DNA from: Pseudomonadota bacterium
GTDB lineage: Bacteria > Verrucomicrobiota > Verrucomicrobiia > Limisphaerales > SXTU01
Length of the DNA stretch: 64,000 bases
Reading direction: 5' to 3'
NCBI GenBank assembly: GCA_009922615.1
Contig: RFVF01000001.1
Span: 62,001-126,000 of the forward strand
The stretch's first letter is position 1, and every line of letters starts with the position of its first letter. The position numbers and the translations under genes were made by a program. A model generated the notes under the pieces. It was not told the DNA's origin, did not search any database, and saw nothing but the letters and a program-made list of their open reading frames with translations. Shown one piece after another: positions 28,647 through 37,115 of the stretch.

Positions 28647-29501
28647 ATGAGCACTTCCCGTGTCTGGATCACCGGAGCCGGCGGTTTGCTGGGGAGTCAT
28701 CTGCTCACGACTGCGTCGCCAATGGCTCCGGAGTGGCAGCCGGTCGGATTGCGACGCCAGGAACTGGACCTCACTGATTTTAGGTCGGTCGCGGCGCGGT
28801 TTCGCGCAGATCGGCCGGCCGCGATCATTCACTGTGCCGCAATCGCGCATCCGCCGTTGTGCGAGCGTGAGCCGGCGATCGCCCGGAAGACGAACATCGA
28901 GGCCACCCGTTGCCTCGCCGAGCTCGCGGCAGAGATTCCGCTGATCTTCTTTTCCTCGGACCTCGTCTTCGATGGGCGGCGCGGCAGTTACGTTGAAACC
29001 GATGCGCCGAATCCCCTGAGCATCTACGCTGAGACCAAAGTCGCGGCTGAACAGATCGTCTTGGGGAACCCGCGTCACACCGTGCTGCGGCTCTCGCTCA
29101 ACTTTGGGAAATCCCCATCCGGCAATCGCGCCTTCAACGAAATGATCCGGAATGACCTCGCGGCGGGGAAGAGCCTGTCCGTGTTCACCGATGAGTTTCG
29201 TTGCCCGACAGCGGCCCGCGTCACCGCGCGGGCCAGTTGGGAGCTATTGCGGCACCGGGCCACGGGCTTGTTCCATTTGTGCGGTGCGGATCGGTTGTCG
29301 CGCTGGCAGATTGCGAACCTGCTGCTGCCACATTGGCCGGCCCTGCCGGGCAAGATTCAGCCCGATACTGTGAAGAATTATCACGGGCCACCGCGTCCGC
29401 CGGATTGTTCGATGAACTGCACAAAGGTTCAGCGCTGGCTCTCGTTTCGGCTGCCCGGCATGGCGGAAGCGTTGGCATCGCATCCGGGAGAATGCGTGTG
29501 A
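28647..29501 (+). CDS. RmlD-like NAD(P)-dependent sugar nucleotide reductase
   Basis: This 284-residue short-chain dehydrogenase of the dTDP-4-dehydrorhamnose reductase type has the Rossmann motif 'WITGAGGLLGSHLL', 'HCAAIAHPPLCEREP', and the catalytic Tyr-x-x-x-Lys in 'LSIYAETKVAAEQ'. The C-terminal substrate part is compatible with RmlD, but the exact substrate cannot be read; other rml genes are absent. An upstream GTG at 28626 is an alternative start. The stop overlaps gluQ, so the two are co-translated. Confidence 0.82.
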   Translation: MSTSRVWITGAGGLLGSHLLTTASPMAPEWQPVGLRRQELDLTDFRSVAARFRADRPAAIIHCAAIAHPPLCEREPAIARKTNIEATRCLAELAAEIPLIFFSSDLVFDGRRGSYVETDAPNPLSIYAETKVAAEQIVLGNPRHTVLRLSLNFGKSPSGNRAFNEMIRNDLAAGKSLSVFTDEFRCPTAARVTARASWELLRHRATGLFHLCGADRLSRWQIANLLLPHWPALPGKIQPDTVKNYHGPPRPPDCSMNCTKVQRWLSFRLPGMAEALASHPGECV

Positions 29502-30343
29502 GCCACGGCACAACCTATCGTGGCCGCCTCGCACCGTCGCCCACCGGCCTGCTCCATCTGGGCCACGCCCGGACGTTCTGGACGGCGCAAACGCGGGCGA
29601 GCGAGCAGGGCGGGGCGCTGGTGTTGCGCAACGAGGACTTGGATCGACAACGCTGCAAGCCGGAGTTCGTCTGCGCCATGCTCGAAGACCTGCGCTGGTT
29701 TGGGTTCCACTGGACAGAAGGTCCGGACGTGGGCGGGCCGCACGCGCCTTACACGCAAAGCGAGCGCATGTCGCTCTATCGCGCGGCGTTCGAGCAGTTG
29801 CGGGCCGGAGGTTCTCTCTTCTCTTGCACTTGCTCGCGGCAGGATGTGTTGCGCGCGCTGCAAGCGCCGCATCAAGGTGAGGACGAGCCGGTGTATCCAG
29901 GCACCTGTCGTAAGCATGTTTCGGGTTGCGAGCCCCCAGCGCCCAATGCGAAACCCTCTTGGCGCTTCCGGGTGCCGGACGGACGCACGATCCATTTCGA
30001 GGACGGCCGGCTCGGCCCGCAGACTTTCTTGGCTGGCGTGGATTTTGGCGACTTCGTGGTGTGGCGGAATGACGACCTGCCCGCCTATCAGCTCGCGTGC
30101 GTGGTGGACGATGCGGCGATGGGCATCACGGAAGTGGTCCGGGGCGCGGACCTGCTGGCCAGCACGGCGCGGCAGTTGTTGTTATACGAAGCGCTGGGCT
30201 TGCCTGTGCCGGCGTTCTTCCACTGCCCGCTGATGACTGATGAACGCGGGGTGCGCCTCGCCAAACGCCATGATGCCTTGAGCCTGCGCGCCTTGCGCGA
30301 GCGGGGGCTCTCACCGGCGAAGCTTCGCGAGCCGCCCGGCTGA
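29492..30343 (+). CDS. gluQ: Glutamyl-Q tRNA(Asp) synthetase
   Basis: This 283-residue truncated class I synthetase lacks an anticodon-binding domain. It glutamylates queuosine in tRNA(Asp). It shows 'GRLAPSPTGLLHLGHARTF' (HIGH motif), the Zn site 'CTCSRQD...YPGTCRKH', 'ITEVVRGADLLASTARQ' and 'RLAKRHDALSL' in the KMSKS position. The ORF track starts it far upstream at 29201; ATG 29492, overlapping the end of the reductase gene, matches the family length. Confidence 0.92.
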   Translation: MRVSHGTTYRGRLAPSPTGLLHLGHARTFWTAQTRASEQGGALVLRNEDLDRQRCKPEFVCAMLEDLRWFGFHWTEGPDVGGPHAPYTQSERMSLYRAAFEQLRAGGSLFSCTCSRQDVLRALQAPHQGEDEPVYPGTCRKHVSGCEPPAPNAKPSWRFRVPDGRTIHFEDGRLGPQTFLAGVDFGDFVVWRNDDLPAYQLACVVDDAAMGITEVVRGADLLASTARQLLLYEALGLPVPAFFHCPLMTDERGVRLAKRHDALSLRALRERGLSPAKLREPPG

Positions 30344-30398
30344 ATCTCACTGCCAGGTGGCACGTCGGTAGGACGTTCGTTCAACCAACACAATCGAA

Positions 30399-30932
30399 AT
30401 GAAACCCATCGCTCTGCTCGCCACGCTCATGCTCACCGCCTCCGCACTTACTGCCGGTTCCGTCTATGACGCGCCGGTGAAGGACATCAAAGGCAAGGAC
30501 ACTTCGCTCAAGGCTTTCGAAGGCAAAGTCATCCTCGTCGTCAACGTCGCCTCCAAGTGCGGCCTCACGCCCCAATACAAGGCGCTCGAAGCCACCTACG
30601 AGAAATACAAGGACAAGGGCCTCGTCGTCGCGGGTTTCCCGTGCAACCAGTTCGGCAAACAGGAGCCCGGCAGCAACGAAGAGATCGTCCAGTTCTGCTC
30701 CACCAAATACAACGTGACCTTTCCGCTCTTCGACAAGATCGAGGTCAACGGCCCCAACCGCCACCCGCTCTACAAGACGCTGATCGGCGAGGGCGGCAAG
30801 GACATTGCGTGGAACTTCGGCAAGTTCCTCGTCGGCCGCGACGGCAAGGTCATCAAGCGCTTCGAGCCCAAGACCACGCCGGATTCACCTGAGGTCACCC
30901 AAGCCATCGAGGCCGCGCTCGCCGCGAAGTAA
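30399..30932 (+). CDS. Exported glutathione peroxidase family protein (Cys type)
   Basis: This 177-residue thiol peroxidase has a signal peptide ('MKPIALLATLMLTASALTAG'). The peroxidatic cysteine is Cys54 in 'NVASKCGLTPQY', followed by 'GFPCNQFGKQEPGSNEEI' and the tryptophan of 'IAWNFGKFLVG'. The family reduces hydroperoxides, usually with thioredoxin rather than glutathione in bacteria. The extra cysteine in 'FPCNQF' is the usual structural position. A strong intrinsic terminator follows immediately, so the gene is a single transcription unit or operon end. Confidence 0.93.
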   Translation: MKPIALLATLMLTASALTAGSVYDAPVKDIKGKDTSLKAFEGKVILVVNVASKCGLTPQYKALEATYEKYKDKGLVVAGFPCNQFGKQEPGSNEEIVQFCSTKYNVTFPLFDKIEVNGPNRHPLYKTLIGEGGKDIAWNFGKFLVGRDGKVIKRFEPKTTPDSPEVTQAIEAALAAK

Positions 30933-30950
30933 GCTTCACTCCACGCCTTC

Positions 30951-30983
30951 GGCGCGGGCAGTTTGCTGCCCGCGCCCTTTTTT
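30951..30983 (+). terminator. Rho-independent terminator after the glutathione peroxidase gene
   Basis: A perfect 10-bp stem, gcgcgggcag / ctgcccgcgc, with a TTTG loop is followed by CC and six Ts. It starts about 18 bp after the stop codon. This is the clearest intrinsic terminator in the window. Confidence 0.9.
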
Positions 30984-31010
30984 CATCCAACCTCCAACTG
31001 ACCCAAGCCC

Positions 31011-31979
31011 ATGAAACTACCATTCGTCCTCACTGCTCTGCTCGCCGCCGCCTCGCTCGGTTTAGCCGCCGTCGCCAAGCCCAAGCCCGCCACCTATCTC
31101 ACCGAAGCCGAGGCCCGCGCCGCTGGCCCGGATTATGATCTGCAAGGCGAGTTCGCCGGCGACAAGCTCGGCGCGCAGGTCATCGCCCTCGGCAATGACA
31201 CCTTTCGCGTCGTCTTTCACCACGGTGGGTTGCCCGGCGCGGGTTGGGACAAGTCGGCCAAGACCGAGATCGAGGCCAAGCGCGATGGGGACAAGGTCGC
31301 GTTCGACAAGGACGGCTGGAAGGCGACCCTCACCAAAGACACTCTTAACGGTGAAGGCGGCGGTGCGAAGTTCGCGTTGAAGCGGGTTCACCGCGTCAGC
31401 CCCACGCTCGGCGCGAAACCCCCGGCCGGAGCCATCGTGCTTTTCGACGGCTCCAGCGCCGACTCCTGGGCCGGCGGCCATCTCGACGACCTCGGCCGCA
31501 AGCTCCTCGCCTCTGGCAGCAAGACCAAGCAGGCGGACTTCCAGAATTACACGTTGCACGTCGAGTTTCTGCTGCCCTTCAAGCCGCTCGGTCGCGGCCA
31601 GGACCGCGCCAACAGCGGGGTTTACATGCAGGACCGCTACGAGGTGCAGGTGCTCGACAGCTTCGGGCTCAAGGGCGAGAGCAACGAATGCGGCGGCATC
31701 TACTCCAAGACCAAGCCGGATGTGAACATGTGCTTCCCGCCGCTCGTGTGGCAGACCTATGACATCGACTTCACCGCCGCCAAATACGACGGCGATGGCA
31801 AAAAGACCAAGAACGCCGTCATCACCGTGAAGCACAACGGTGTGACGATTCACGACAAGGTCGAGATCGTCGGCCCCACGGGCGGCGGCAAGAAGGAAGA
31901 CCCAACCGGCGGGGCCATTCAACTCCAGGGCCACGGCAATCCGGTGTTCTATCAAAACGTTTGGATCGTGACGAAGTAA
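31011..31979 (+). CDS. Exported DUF1080 (3-keto-disaccharide hydrolase domain) protein
   Basis: This 322-residue protein has a signal peptide and a C-terminal DUF1080/PF06439 concanavalin-like domain from about residue 140 ('IVLFDGSSADSWAGG', 'NYTLHVEFLLPFKP', 'NSGVYMQDRYEVQVLDSFG', 'GGAIQLQGHGNPVFYQNVWI'). The N-terminal 110 residues are a separate beta-rich part. The family is heavily expanded in Planctomycetes and Verrucomicrobia and is thought to act on glycans outside the cytoplasm. The gene stands alone between the terminator and a long hairpin. Confidence 0.9.
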   Translation: MKLPFVLTALLAAASLGLAAVAKPKPATYLTEAEARAAGPDYDLQGEFAGDKLGAQVIALGNDTFRVVFHHGGLPGAGWDKSAKTEIEAKRDGDKVAFDKDGWKATLTKDTLNGEGGGAKFALKRVHRVSPTLGAKPPAGAIVLFDGSSADSWAGGHLDDLGRKLLASGSKTKQADFQNYTLHVEFLLPFKPLGRGQDRANSGVYMQDRYEVQVLDSFGLKGESNECGGIYSKTKPDVNMCFPPLVWQTYDIDFTAAKYDGDGKKTKNAVITVKHNGVTIHDKVEIVGPTGGGKKEDPTGGAIQLQGHGNPVFYQNVWIVTK

Positions 31980-32010
31980 CCGCCGGTCCGTCCGGCCAGT
32001 TATCCCATTT

Positions 32011-32061
32011 GGCCGCCACGGCCCCGGTCGGATTTTCTTCCGGCCGGGGCCGTTTGGCGGC
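32011..32061. terminator. Long GC-rich hairpin after the DUF1080 gene, possible terminator
   Basis: The arms 'ggccgccacggccccgg' and 'ccggggccgtttggcggc' pair with a small bulge around an ATTTTCTT centre. It begins about 32 bp after the stop codon. No T-run follows, so it may be a bidirectional stem or a repeat rather than a standard intrinsic terminator. Confidence 0.5.
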
Positions 32062-32100
32062 TTGGCTTGAATTTACAGCGGATTCCCGAATTATCCGCGC

Positions 32101-32778
32101 ATGGCGAATACGCAGAAGGAACAGGTGGCCGCGTTTTACGAGGCGCACCACAGCCGGGGAAAGTATGACTACCTCTACGGCGGCGAGGATCGCAAGCGGT
32201 TGTTTGTCCAGCTCGTGGGCACCGGCAAGAAGGTTCTGGAAGTGGGGTGTCGGGCCGGGAACTTGACGCAGCACTTCGCGGCCGGAAATCAGGTGACGGG
32301 CGTGGATATCGATCGCGCGGCGCTCAAACTCTTCGAGGAGCGGTTGGGCTGCAAGGGCCACTGGGTGGACGTGGATGATGAGCCGCTGCCGTTTCCGGAC
32401 AAATCCTTCGATGTGGTCGTGTTTTCGGAGGTCATGGAGCACGTGCGCTTCCCGCAGAAGGCGCTCGGCGAAATCCGCCGCGTGCTCAAGCTCGATGGCC
32501 GGCTCGCCGGGTCGGTGCCCAATGCCTTCCGTTTCCGCAACCGCCTGCGCTTCCTCATGGGCCGCCAATACGAGAGCGATCCTTCGCACCTGCGACAGTA
32601 TTCGCACTCGATTCTGCGGCGGGAATTGGAGCCGCACTTCCGGGAGGTGGAGATTCATCCGGTTTCCGGCCACCTCCTCGGGGGCGGCAGCACGGGCATT
32701 CCGGTCTTCCCCTGGCTGCCGTTCCGCGTGCGCGCGCTCTTTGCCTTGGATTTGGTCTTTGTGGGTTCGCCGAAATGA
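32101..32778 (+). CDS. Class I SAM-dependent methyltransferase
   Basis: This 225-residue protein has the SAM-binding motif 'KKVLEVGCRAGNLTQHFAAG' and acidic residue in 'VTGVDIDRAAL', then 'FPDKSFDVVVFSEVMEHVRFP', the Methyltransf_11 pattern. The two genes that follow are LPS-type glycosyltransferases and the first overlaps its stop by 4 bp, so modification of a sugar or lipid-linked glycan is a fair guess. The substrate is not readable. Confidence 0.88.
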   Translation: MANTQKEQVAAFYEAHHSRGKYDYLYGGEDRKRLFVQLVGTGKKVLEVGCRAGNLTQHFAAGNQVTGVDIDRAALKLFEERLGCKGHWVDVDDEPLPFPDKSFDVVVFSEVMEHVRFPQKALGEIRRVLKLDGRLAGSVPNAFRFRNRLRFLMGRQYESDPSHLRQYSHSILRRELEPHFREVEIHPVSGHLLGGGSTGIPVFPWLPFRVRALFALDLVFVGSPK

Positions 32779-33860
32779 AGCTGGCCTTGATCCGCCGACA
32801 GTTCTCCGCCACGGGCGGCGCGGAGCTTTATTTGCAGCGGCTCTTGCAAGCGCTTGTGCAGAGCGGACACGAACCGCACCTCTTCGCGGAATCGTGGGAG
32901 GGACACCTCGACGGCGTGCAACTCCACGCGGTCCCGGTGGACGGCGACCGGGCGGTGCGCCCGGTGCGCTTCGCCGATGCGGTGGCCACCGAACTGGCCA
33001 AGCACTCCTTCGACGTGACTTTCAGCCTGGAGCGCACGCATCAGCAGGACGTGTATCGGGCGGGCGATGGCGTGCACCGGGTCTGGCTGGAGCGGCGGCG
33101 GCACTTCGCGCCGTGGTGGCGACGGCCATTCGTGGGGTTCGGAGCCTTCCACCGGAACATGCTGCAATTGGAGGCGCGCACCTTTGATCCGGCCAGCACG
33201 CGCCACATCATCGTCAACTCCGAGATGGTGAAGCGCGAAATTCTCGAGCACTTTCACTTTCCCGCCGGCCGCATTCATCTCGTGCGCAACGGCATTGATC
33301 TCGCCCGCTACCGCCGCGGCCAGCGCAACGCGACGCGCGAGCGGTTTGGCATTAAGCCCGATGACACTCTCCTGCTCTTTGTCGGCTCCGGCTGGGAGCG
33401 CAAGGGGCTGCGGTTTGTCTTGCGCGCCTTTCACCGGCTCAAGGCCCCGCGCGTGAAGCTGCTCATTGTGGGCAAGGGCAAGCCTCCCTTCGCCGTGCCG
33501 GACGGGGCCATTTTCGCCGGCCCGATGAGTGACGTGGAAAACGCCTATGCCGCCGCCGATTTGCTGCTCTTCCTGCCCATCTACGAGCCGGCCTCGAACG
33601 TCGTTGCCGAGGCGCTGGTCTCCGATCTGCCCGTCATCACCAGCTCGCTTAACGGGGCGAGCGAGATCATCACGCCGCGCAAGAACGGCACGGTCATCGC
33701 TGATCCTCGTGACACCGAAGCTGTGGTGGAGGCCATCCGCTACTGGATTCTTCAGCGCGGCCAGGCCGAGATGCCGCCCAAAGAGGAACTTAGTCTCGAA
33801 CGCAACGTAGAGGAGACGCTCGCCGTGCTGGAAATGGCGGCGAAGGAAAAGCGCCGCTGA
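32775..33860 (+). CDS. Glycosyltransferase family 4 (WaaG/LPS-core type)
   Basis: This 361-residue GT-B enzyme has 'MKLALIRRQFSATGGAELYLQRLLQAL' at the N-terminus, 'IIVNSEMVKREILEHF' in the middle and 'LLLFVGSGWERKGLRFVLRAF' at the start of the C-terminal domain. The nucleotide-sugar end motif is 'IYEPASNVVAEALVSDLPVITS'. The 'RRxFSxxGGAE' opening and 'GSGWxRKGL' are typical of the WaaG group, which adds the first hexose to the LPS inner core. The ATG overlaps the methyltransferase stop. Confidence 0.88.
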   Translation: MKLALIRRQFSATGGAELYLQRLLQALVQSGHEPHLFAESWEGHLDGVQLHAVPVDGDRAVRPVRFADAVATELAKHSFDVTFSLERTHQQDVYRAGDGVHRVWLERRRHFAPWWRRPFVGFGAFHRNMLQLEARTFDPASTRHIIVNSEMVKREILEHFHFPAGRIHLVRNGIDLARYRRGQRNATRERFGIKPDDTLLLFVGSGWERKGLRFVLRAFHRLKAPRVKLLIVGKGKPPFAVPDGAIFAGPMSDVENAYAAADLLLFLPIYEPASNVVAEALVSDLPVITSSLNGASEIITPRKNGTVIADPRDTEAVVEAIRYWILQRGQAEMPPKEELSLERNVEETLAVLEMAAKEKRR

Positions 33861-33868
33861 CTCGCGCG

Positions 33869-34630
33869 ATGAAGATTTCCCTCTGCCTCATCACTCTCAA
33901 CGAGGAAGCCAACCTGCCGCGCTGCCTGAGCAGTTGCGCGGATTTGGCGGATGAAATCGTCATCCTCGATTCCGGGAGCACGGACGGCACCGCCGATATC
34001 GCGCGACAATTCGGCGCCCGCTTCGAGCACCAAGACTGGCTCGGCTACGTCGGGCAAAAAAACAAGGTGCTCTCTCTGGTGGGACACAAATGGGTGTTCA
34101 GCCTGGATGCCGATGAGGAACTTTCGCCTGCGCTGCGCGAGGAGGTGCGCGAATTGAAACGCCATCAACCCGCCGATGAATTAAGCGGTTTTTCCATGCC
34201 CCGCTGCGTGCTTTACGAGGGCCGGTGGATTCGTCACGGCGACTGGTATCCCGACCGCTTGGTGCGGCTCTTTCGCCGAGATCGGGCGCATTTCGCAGGT
34301 GGCAAAGTCCATGAGCGCCTCGAGCTCACCGGCCACACCCAACGACTGCGCAACGACCTGTATCACCACTCTTTCAAGGACGCCGCCGACCACTGGGCGC
34401 GCTGCGAAAAATACGCACGGCTCTGGGCGGAGACACAGTTCGAGCTGGGTCGCACCGCCTGGCCGCTCGCCCCTTTTACGCACTCTATCTTCCGGTGGTT
34501 TCGCGGCTACGTGATTAAACGGGGCTTCCTCGATGGTGCCCAAGGCTGGCGCATCGCCGGTTTCTGCGCCCGCGAAGTCGCCTTGAAATATCGGCTGCTC
34601 CGTGCACTCCACGCCCGCCCGCCGCGCTAG
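33869..34630 (+). CDS. Glycosyltransferase family 2 (WaaE/KdtX-like)
   Basis: This 253-residue enzyme of GT-A fold has 'MKISLCLITLNEEANLPRCLSS', the DxD-like 'VFSLDADEELSP' and 'PDRLVRLFRRDRAHFAGGKVHE', which together match the WaaE beta-1,4-glucosyltransferase-type group. It starts 8 bp after the GT4 gene, completing a methyltransferase/GT4/GT2 LPS-type operon. Its TAG stop shares the four bases CTAG with the stop of the convergent PfkB gene. Confidence 0.88.
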   Translation: MKISLCLITLNEEANLPRCLSSCADLADEIVILDSGSTDGTADIARQFGARFEHQDWLGYVGQKNKVLSLVGHKWVFSLDADEELSPALREEVRELKRHQPADELSGFSMPRCVLYEGRWIRHGDWYPDRLVRLFRRDRAHFAGGKVHERLELTGHTQRLRNDLYHHSFKDAADHWARCEKYARLWAETQFELGRTAWPLAPFTHSIFRWFRGYVIKRGFLDGAQGWRIAGFCAREVALKYRLLRALHARPPR

Positions 34631-35529
34631 AATCGCGCAAGCGCCTCCAGTTCTTTCACACGGAGGTCAATCGACTGGCGTGTCGCCCGCGTGGTGGCCA
34701 CGACGCCGAAGCCTTCGCAGCAGAACGACGCCGTCACCGTGCCGTGAATGATCGCGCGCCGGAGATTCTTTTCGAGATCGCCCTTTGCGCTGGCGAGATA
34801 GCCGATCATGCCGCCGACGAACGAGTCGCCGGCCCCCGTCGGGTCCACGACCTTCCTCAGCGGATACGCCGGAGCGATGAAAAAGCCGTTCGGCCCGGAG
34901 AGCACGGCCCCGTGCGAACCTTTCTTGATGATGATGTATTTCGGTCCCAGCTTATGGATCTTCTTCATCGCCGCGAAGACGTTGTCCTCCTTGGTGAGCT
35001 GGTGCGCCTCGCTTTCGTTGAGCACAAACGCATCCACGCGCTTCAGGAGTCGCAGCAGTTCCGGCAGCATGATGTTCATCCAGAGATCCATCGTGTCGGC
35101 GATGATGAACTTGGGCCGTTCGAGCTGATCGATGACCGCGTGTTGGATGGGCGGTGCGATGTTCGCGAGCAAAACATAGGGCGTCGTCTCGTAATCGCCC
35201 GGCAGCTTCGGTGACCAGTGCTCGATCACGCCCAGCACGGTGTTCAGCGTGCGGCGGTTGTTCATGTTGACCTCGTATTCGCCCGACCAGTGGAAGGTCT
35301 GGCCGTCCCTCACGTGTTCCAGGCCTTTGAGACAGATGCCGTGCTTCTGATACAGCTTCAGATACTTCGCCGGAAAGTCTCCGCCCACCACGCCGAGGAG
35401 CTTGGTCGGCGCAAAGAAACTTGCCGCGACCGCCGCGTGACTGGCGGAACCGCCCAGCAGACGCGGGTTTTCCGCCTTGGGGGTCTTGATGGAATCGAGG
35501 GCCGTGGTGCCGACAACGAGGACGCTCAT
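34627..35529 (-). CDS. PfkB-family carbohydrate kinase
   Basis: This 300-residue ribokinase-type protein starts at 35529 ('MSVLVVGTTALDSIKTPK'); the track start at 35655 is too early and overlaps the divergent sulfatase. The anion-hole and catalytic base motif 'VVDPTGAGDSFVGGMIGYLA' is intact, and the N-terminal 'LLGGSASHAAVAASFF' replaces the usual double-glycine motif. The substrate may be a nucleoside or a sugar; nothing nearby decides this. It is convergent with the GT2 gene, with both stop codons in one CTAG. Confidence 0.88.
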   Translation of the reverse strand: MSVLVVGTTALDSIKTPKAENPRLLGGSASHAAVAASFFAPTKLLGVVGGDFPAKYLKLYQKHGICLKGLEHVRDGQTFHWSGEYEVNMNNRRTLNTVLGVIEHWSPKLPGDYETTPYVLLANIAPPIQHAVIDQLERPKFIIADTMDLWMNIMLPELLRLLKRVDAFVLNESEAHQLTKEDNVFAAMKKIHKLGPKYIIIKKGSHGAVLSGPNGFFIAPAYPLRKVVDPTGAGDSFVGGMIGYLASAKGDLEKNLRRAIIHGTVTASFCCEGFGVVATTRATRQSIDLRVKELEALARF

Positions 35530-35649
35530 GAGATGATTGGTAAGGTTGACTAAGTTGCGCGGCGGAAAGTAGCTGTGGCCGTTCGCGTGAGCAAGATCAC
35601 CTTCAGCAAACGCTCGACGCATTCGTGAGCCGGTGGGTATTTTGCATCC

Positions 35650-37110
35650 ATGCATGCCTCCTCTGAACGGCCGCAGTCATCGGCGAGTCCCGCTTCCATC
35701 GCGAAACAGATTCTGCGTGGACTGGCGGTGTTGGTGACGTTGGTTTATTGGGCACAACCCGTCGTTGCCGCCCCGCCCAACGTGCTCATCGTCATCGCGG
35801 ACCAATGGCGGGCGCAGGCGTTCGGTTTCGCCGGCGATCCGAACGTGAAGACGCCGAACTTCGACCGGTTCGAGCGCGAGTGCGTGAACTTCACCCAGGC
35901 CGTCGCCGGGATGCCGGTCTGTTCGCCGACGCGCGCCTCGCTGCTCACCGGCCAGCGCCCGCAAACGCACGGCATCTTCATCAACGACGTGCCGTTGAAC
36001 ACCAACGCCGTCACCATCGCGAAGGAGCTTAAGGCCGCCGGTTACGACACCGGCTGCATCGGCAAGTGGCACGTGGACGGCCACGGGCGGCTCAACTTCA
36101 TCCCGCGCGAGCGGCGGCAGGGCTTCGATTACTGGAAAGTTTTGGAGTGCGCGCACGCCTACAACCGCTCGCCTTACTACGCCGATGGCCCGGAGAAATT
36201 GATGTGGGAAGGCTACGATGCGCTGGCTCAAACCCGTGACGCGCAGCAATACATTCGCGACCACGGCAAGCCGGGCAGCAAGCCGTTCCTGCTCTGGATG
36301 GCCTGGGGCCCGCCGCACAATCCCTACGAGACCGCACCGGAGAAGTATCGCGCGATGTATTCCGCCGAGAACATCAAGCTCCACCCAAACGTGCCGCCCG
36401 AGATGGCGAAGGTCGCGCGCGGCTGGTTTGCCGGTTACTACGCGCATTGCACGGCGCTGGATGAATACTTCGCCGACCTGATGAAAACACTCGAGGATAC
36501 CGGCCTCGCGTCGAATACCATCGTCGTCTTCACCTCCGACCACGGCGACATGCTCGGGTCGCACGCGCAGCAGCGCAAGCAGCGCCCGTGGGAGGAATCC
36601 GTGCGCGTGCCGATGCTCTGGCGCGTGCCGATGAGCCTCGGCATCAAGCCGCGCCGCGTCAACGGCACGATGAACACCGAGGATGTAATGCCCACGCTGT
36701 TGAGTCTGTGCGGGCGGAAGATTCCGCAGAGCGTCGAGGGCTTTGATTTTAGCGGCTATCTGCGTGGCGGCGCGGACCCTTCCGGCGGCGCGACGATCAT
36801 CCGCTGCACGTCGCCGTTCGGCGAATTCACGCGCGAGCGCGGCGGTAAGGAATATCGCGAGGTGCGCACGGCGCGTTATTCTTTCGCACGCGATCTCAAC
36901 GGCCCTTGGCTGCTTTACGACAATGAGAAGGACCCGTTCCAGCTCTACAACCTTGTCGGCAAACCCGAGCACGCAAAGTTGCAGGCCGAGATGGACGCGC
37001 TCTTGAAAAAGAAACTGGCTGAGCAGCACGACGAATTTCTGCCCGGCGCGGAATACATCAAGAAGTGGGGCTGGGTCGTGGATGCCAGCGGCACTGCGTC
37101 AACCAAGTGA
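35650..37110 (+). CDS. Sulfatase (Cys-type, exported), first of three
   Basis: This 486-residue alkaline-phosphatase-fold enzyme has a signal segment ('LRGLAVLVTLVYWAQPVVAA'). The sulfatase signature 'VCSPTRASLLTGQRP' has Cys91, the residue converted to formylglycine. Metal ligands include Asp51 of 'VIADQW' and 'FTSDHGDMLG' further on. Such enzymes remove sulfate from glycans in the periplasm or outside. The formylglycine-generating enzyme is not in the window. A second sulfatase follows 5 bp later, so they are probably one operon. Confidence 0.92.
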   Translation: MHASSERPQSSASPASIAKQILRGLAVLVTLVYWAQPVVAAPPNVLIVIADQWRAQAFGFAGDPNVKTPNFDRFERECVNFTQAVAGMPVCSPTRASLLTGQRPQTHGIFINDVPLNTNAVTIAKELKAAGYDTGCIGKWHVDGHGRLNFIPRERRQGFDYWKVLECAHAYNRSPYYADGPEKLMWEGYDALAQTRDAQQYIRDHGKPGSKPFLLWMAWGPPHNPYETAPEKYRAMYSAENIKLHPNVPPEMAKVARGWFAGYYAHCTALDEYFADLMKTLEDTGLASNTIVVFTSDHGDMLGSHAQQRKQRPWEESVRVPMLWRVPMSLGIKPRRVNGTMNTEDVMPTLLSLCGRKIPQSVEGFDFSGYLRGGADPSGGATIIRCTSPFGEFTRERGGKEYREVRTARYSFARDLNGPWLLYDNEKDPFQLYNLVGKPEHAKLQAEMDALLKKKLAEQHDEFLPGAEYIKKWGWVVDASGTASTK

Positions 37111-37115
37111 GGGAC

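Noticed and set aside
32067-32100. Sigma-70 promoter just before the methyltransferase gene (TTGAAT ... ATTATC)
   Set aside because: The -10-like hexamer would sit almost on the start codon, and its match is poor.
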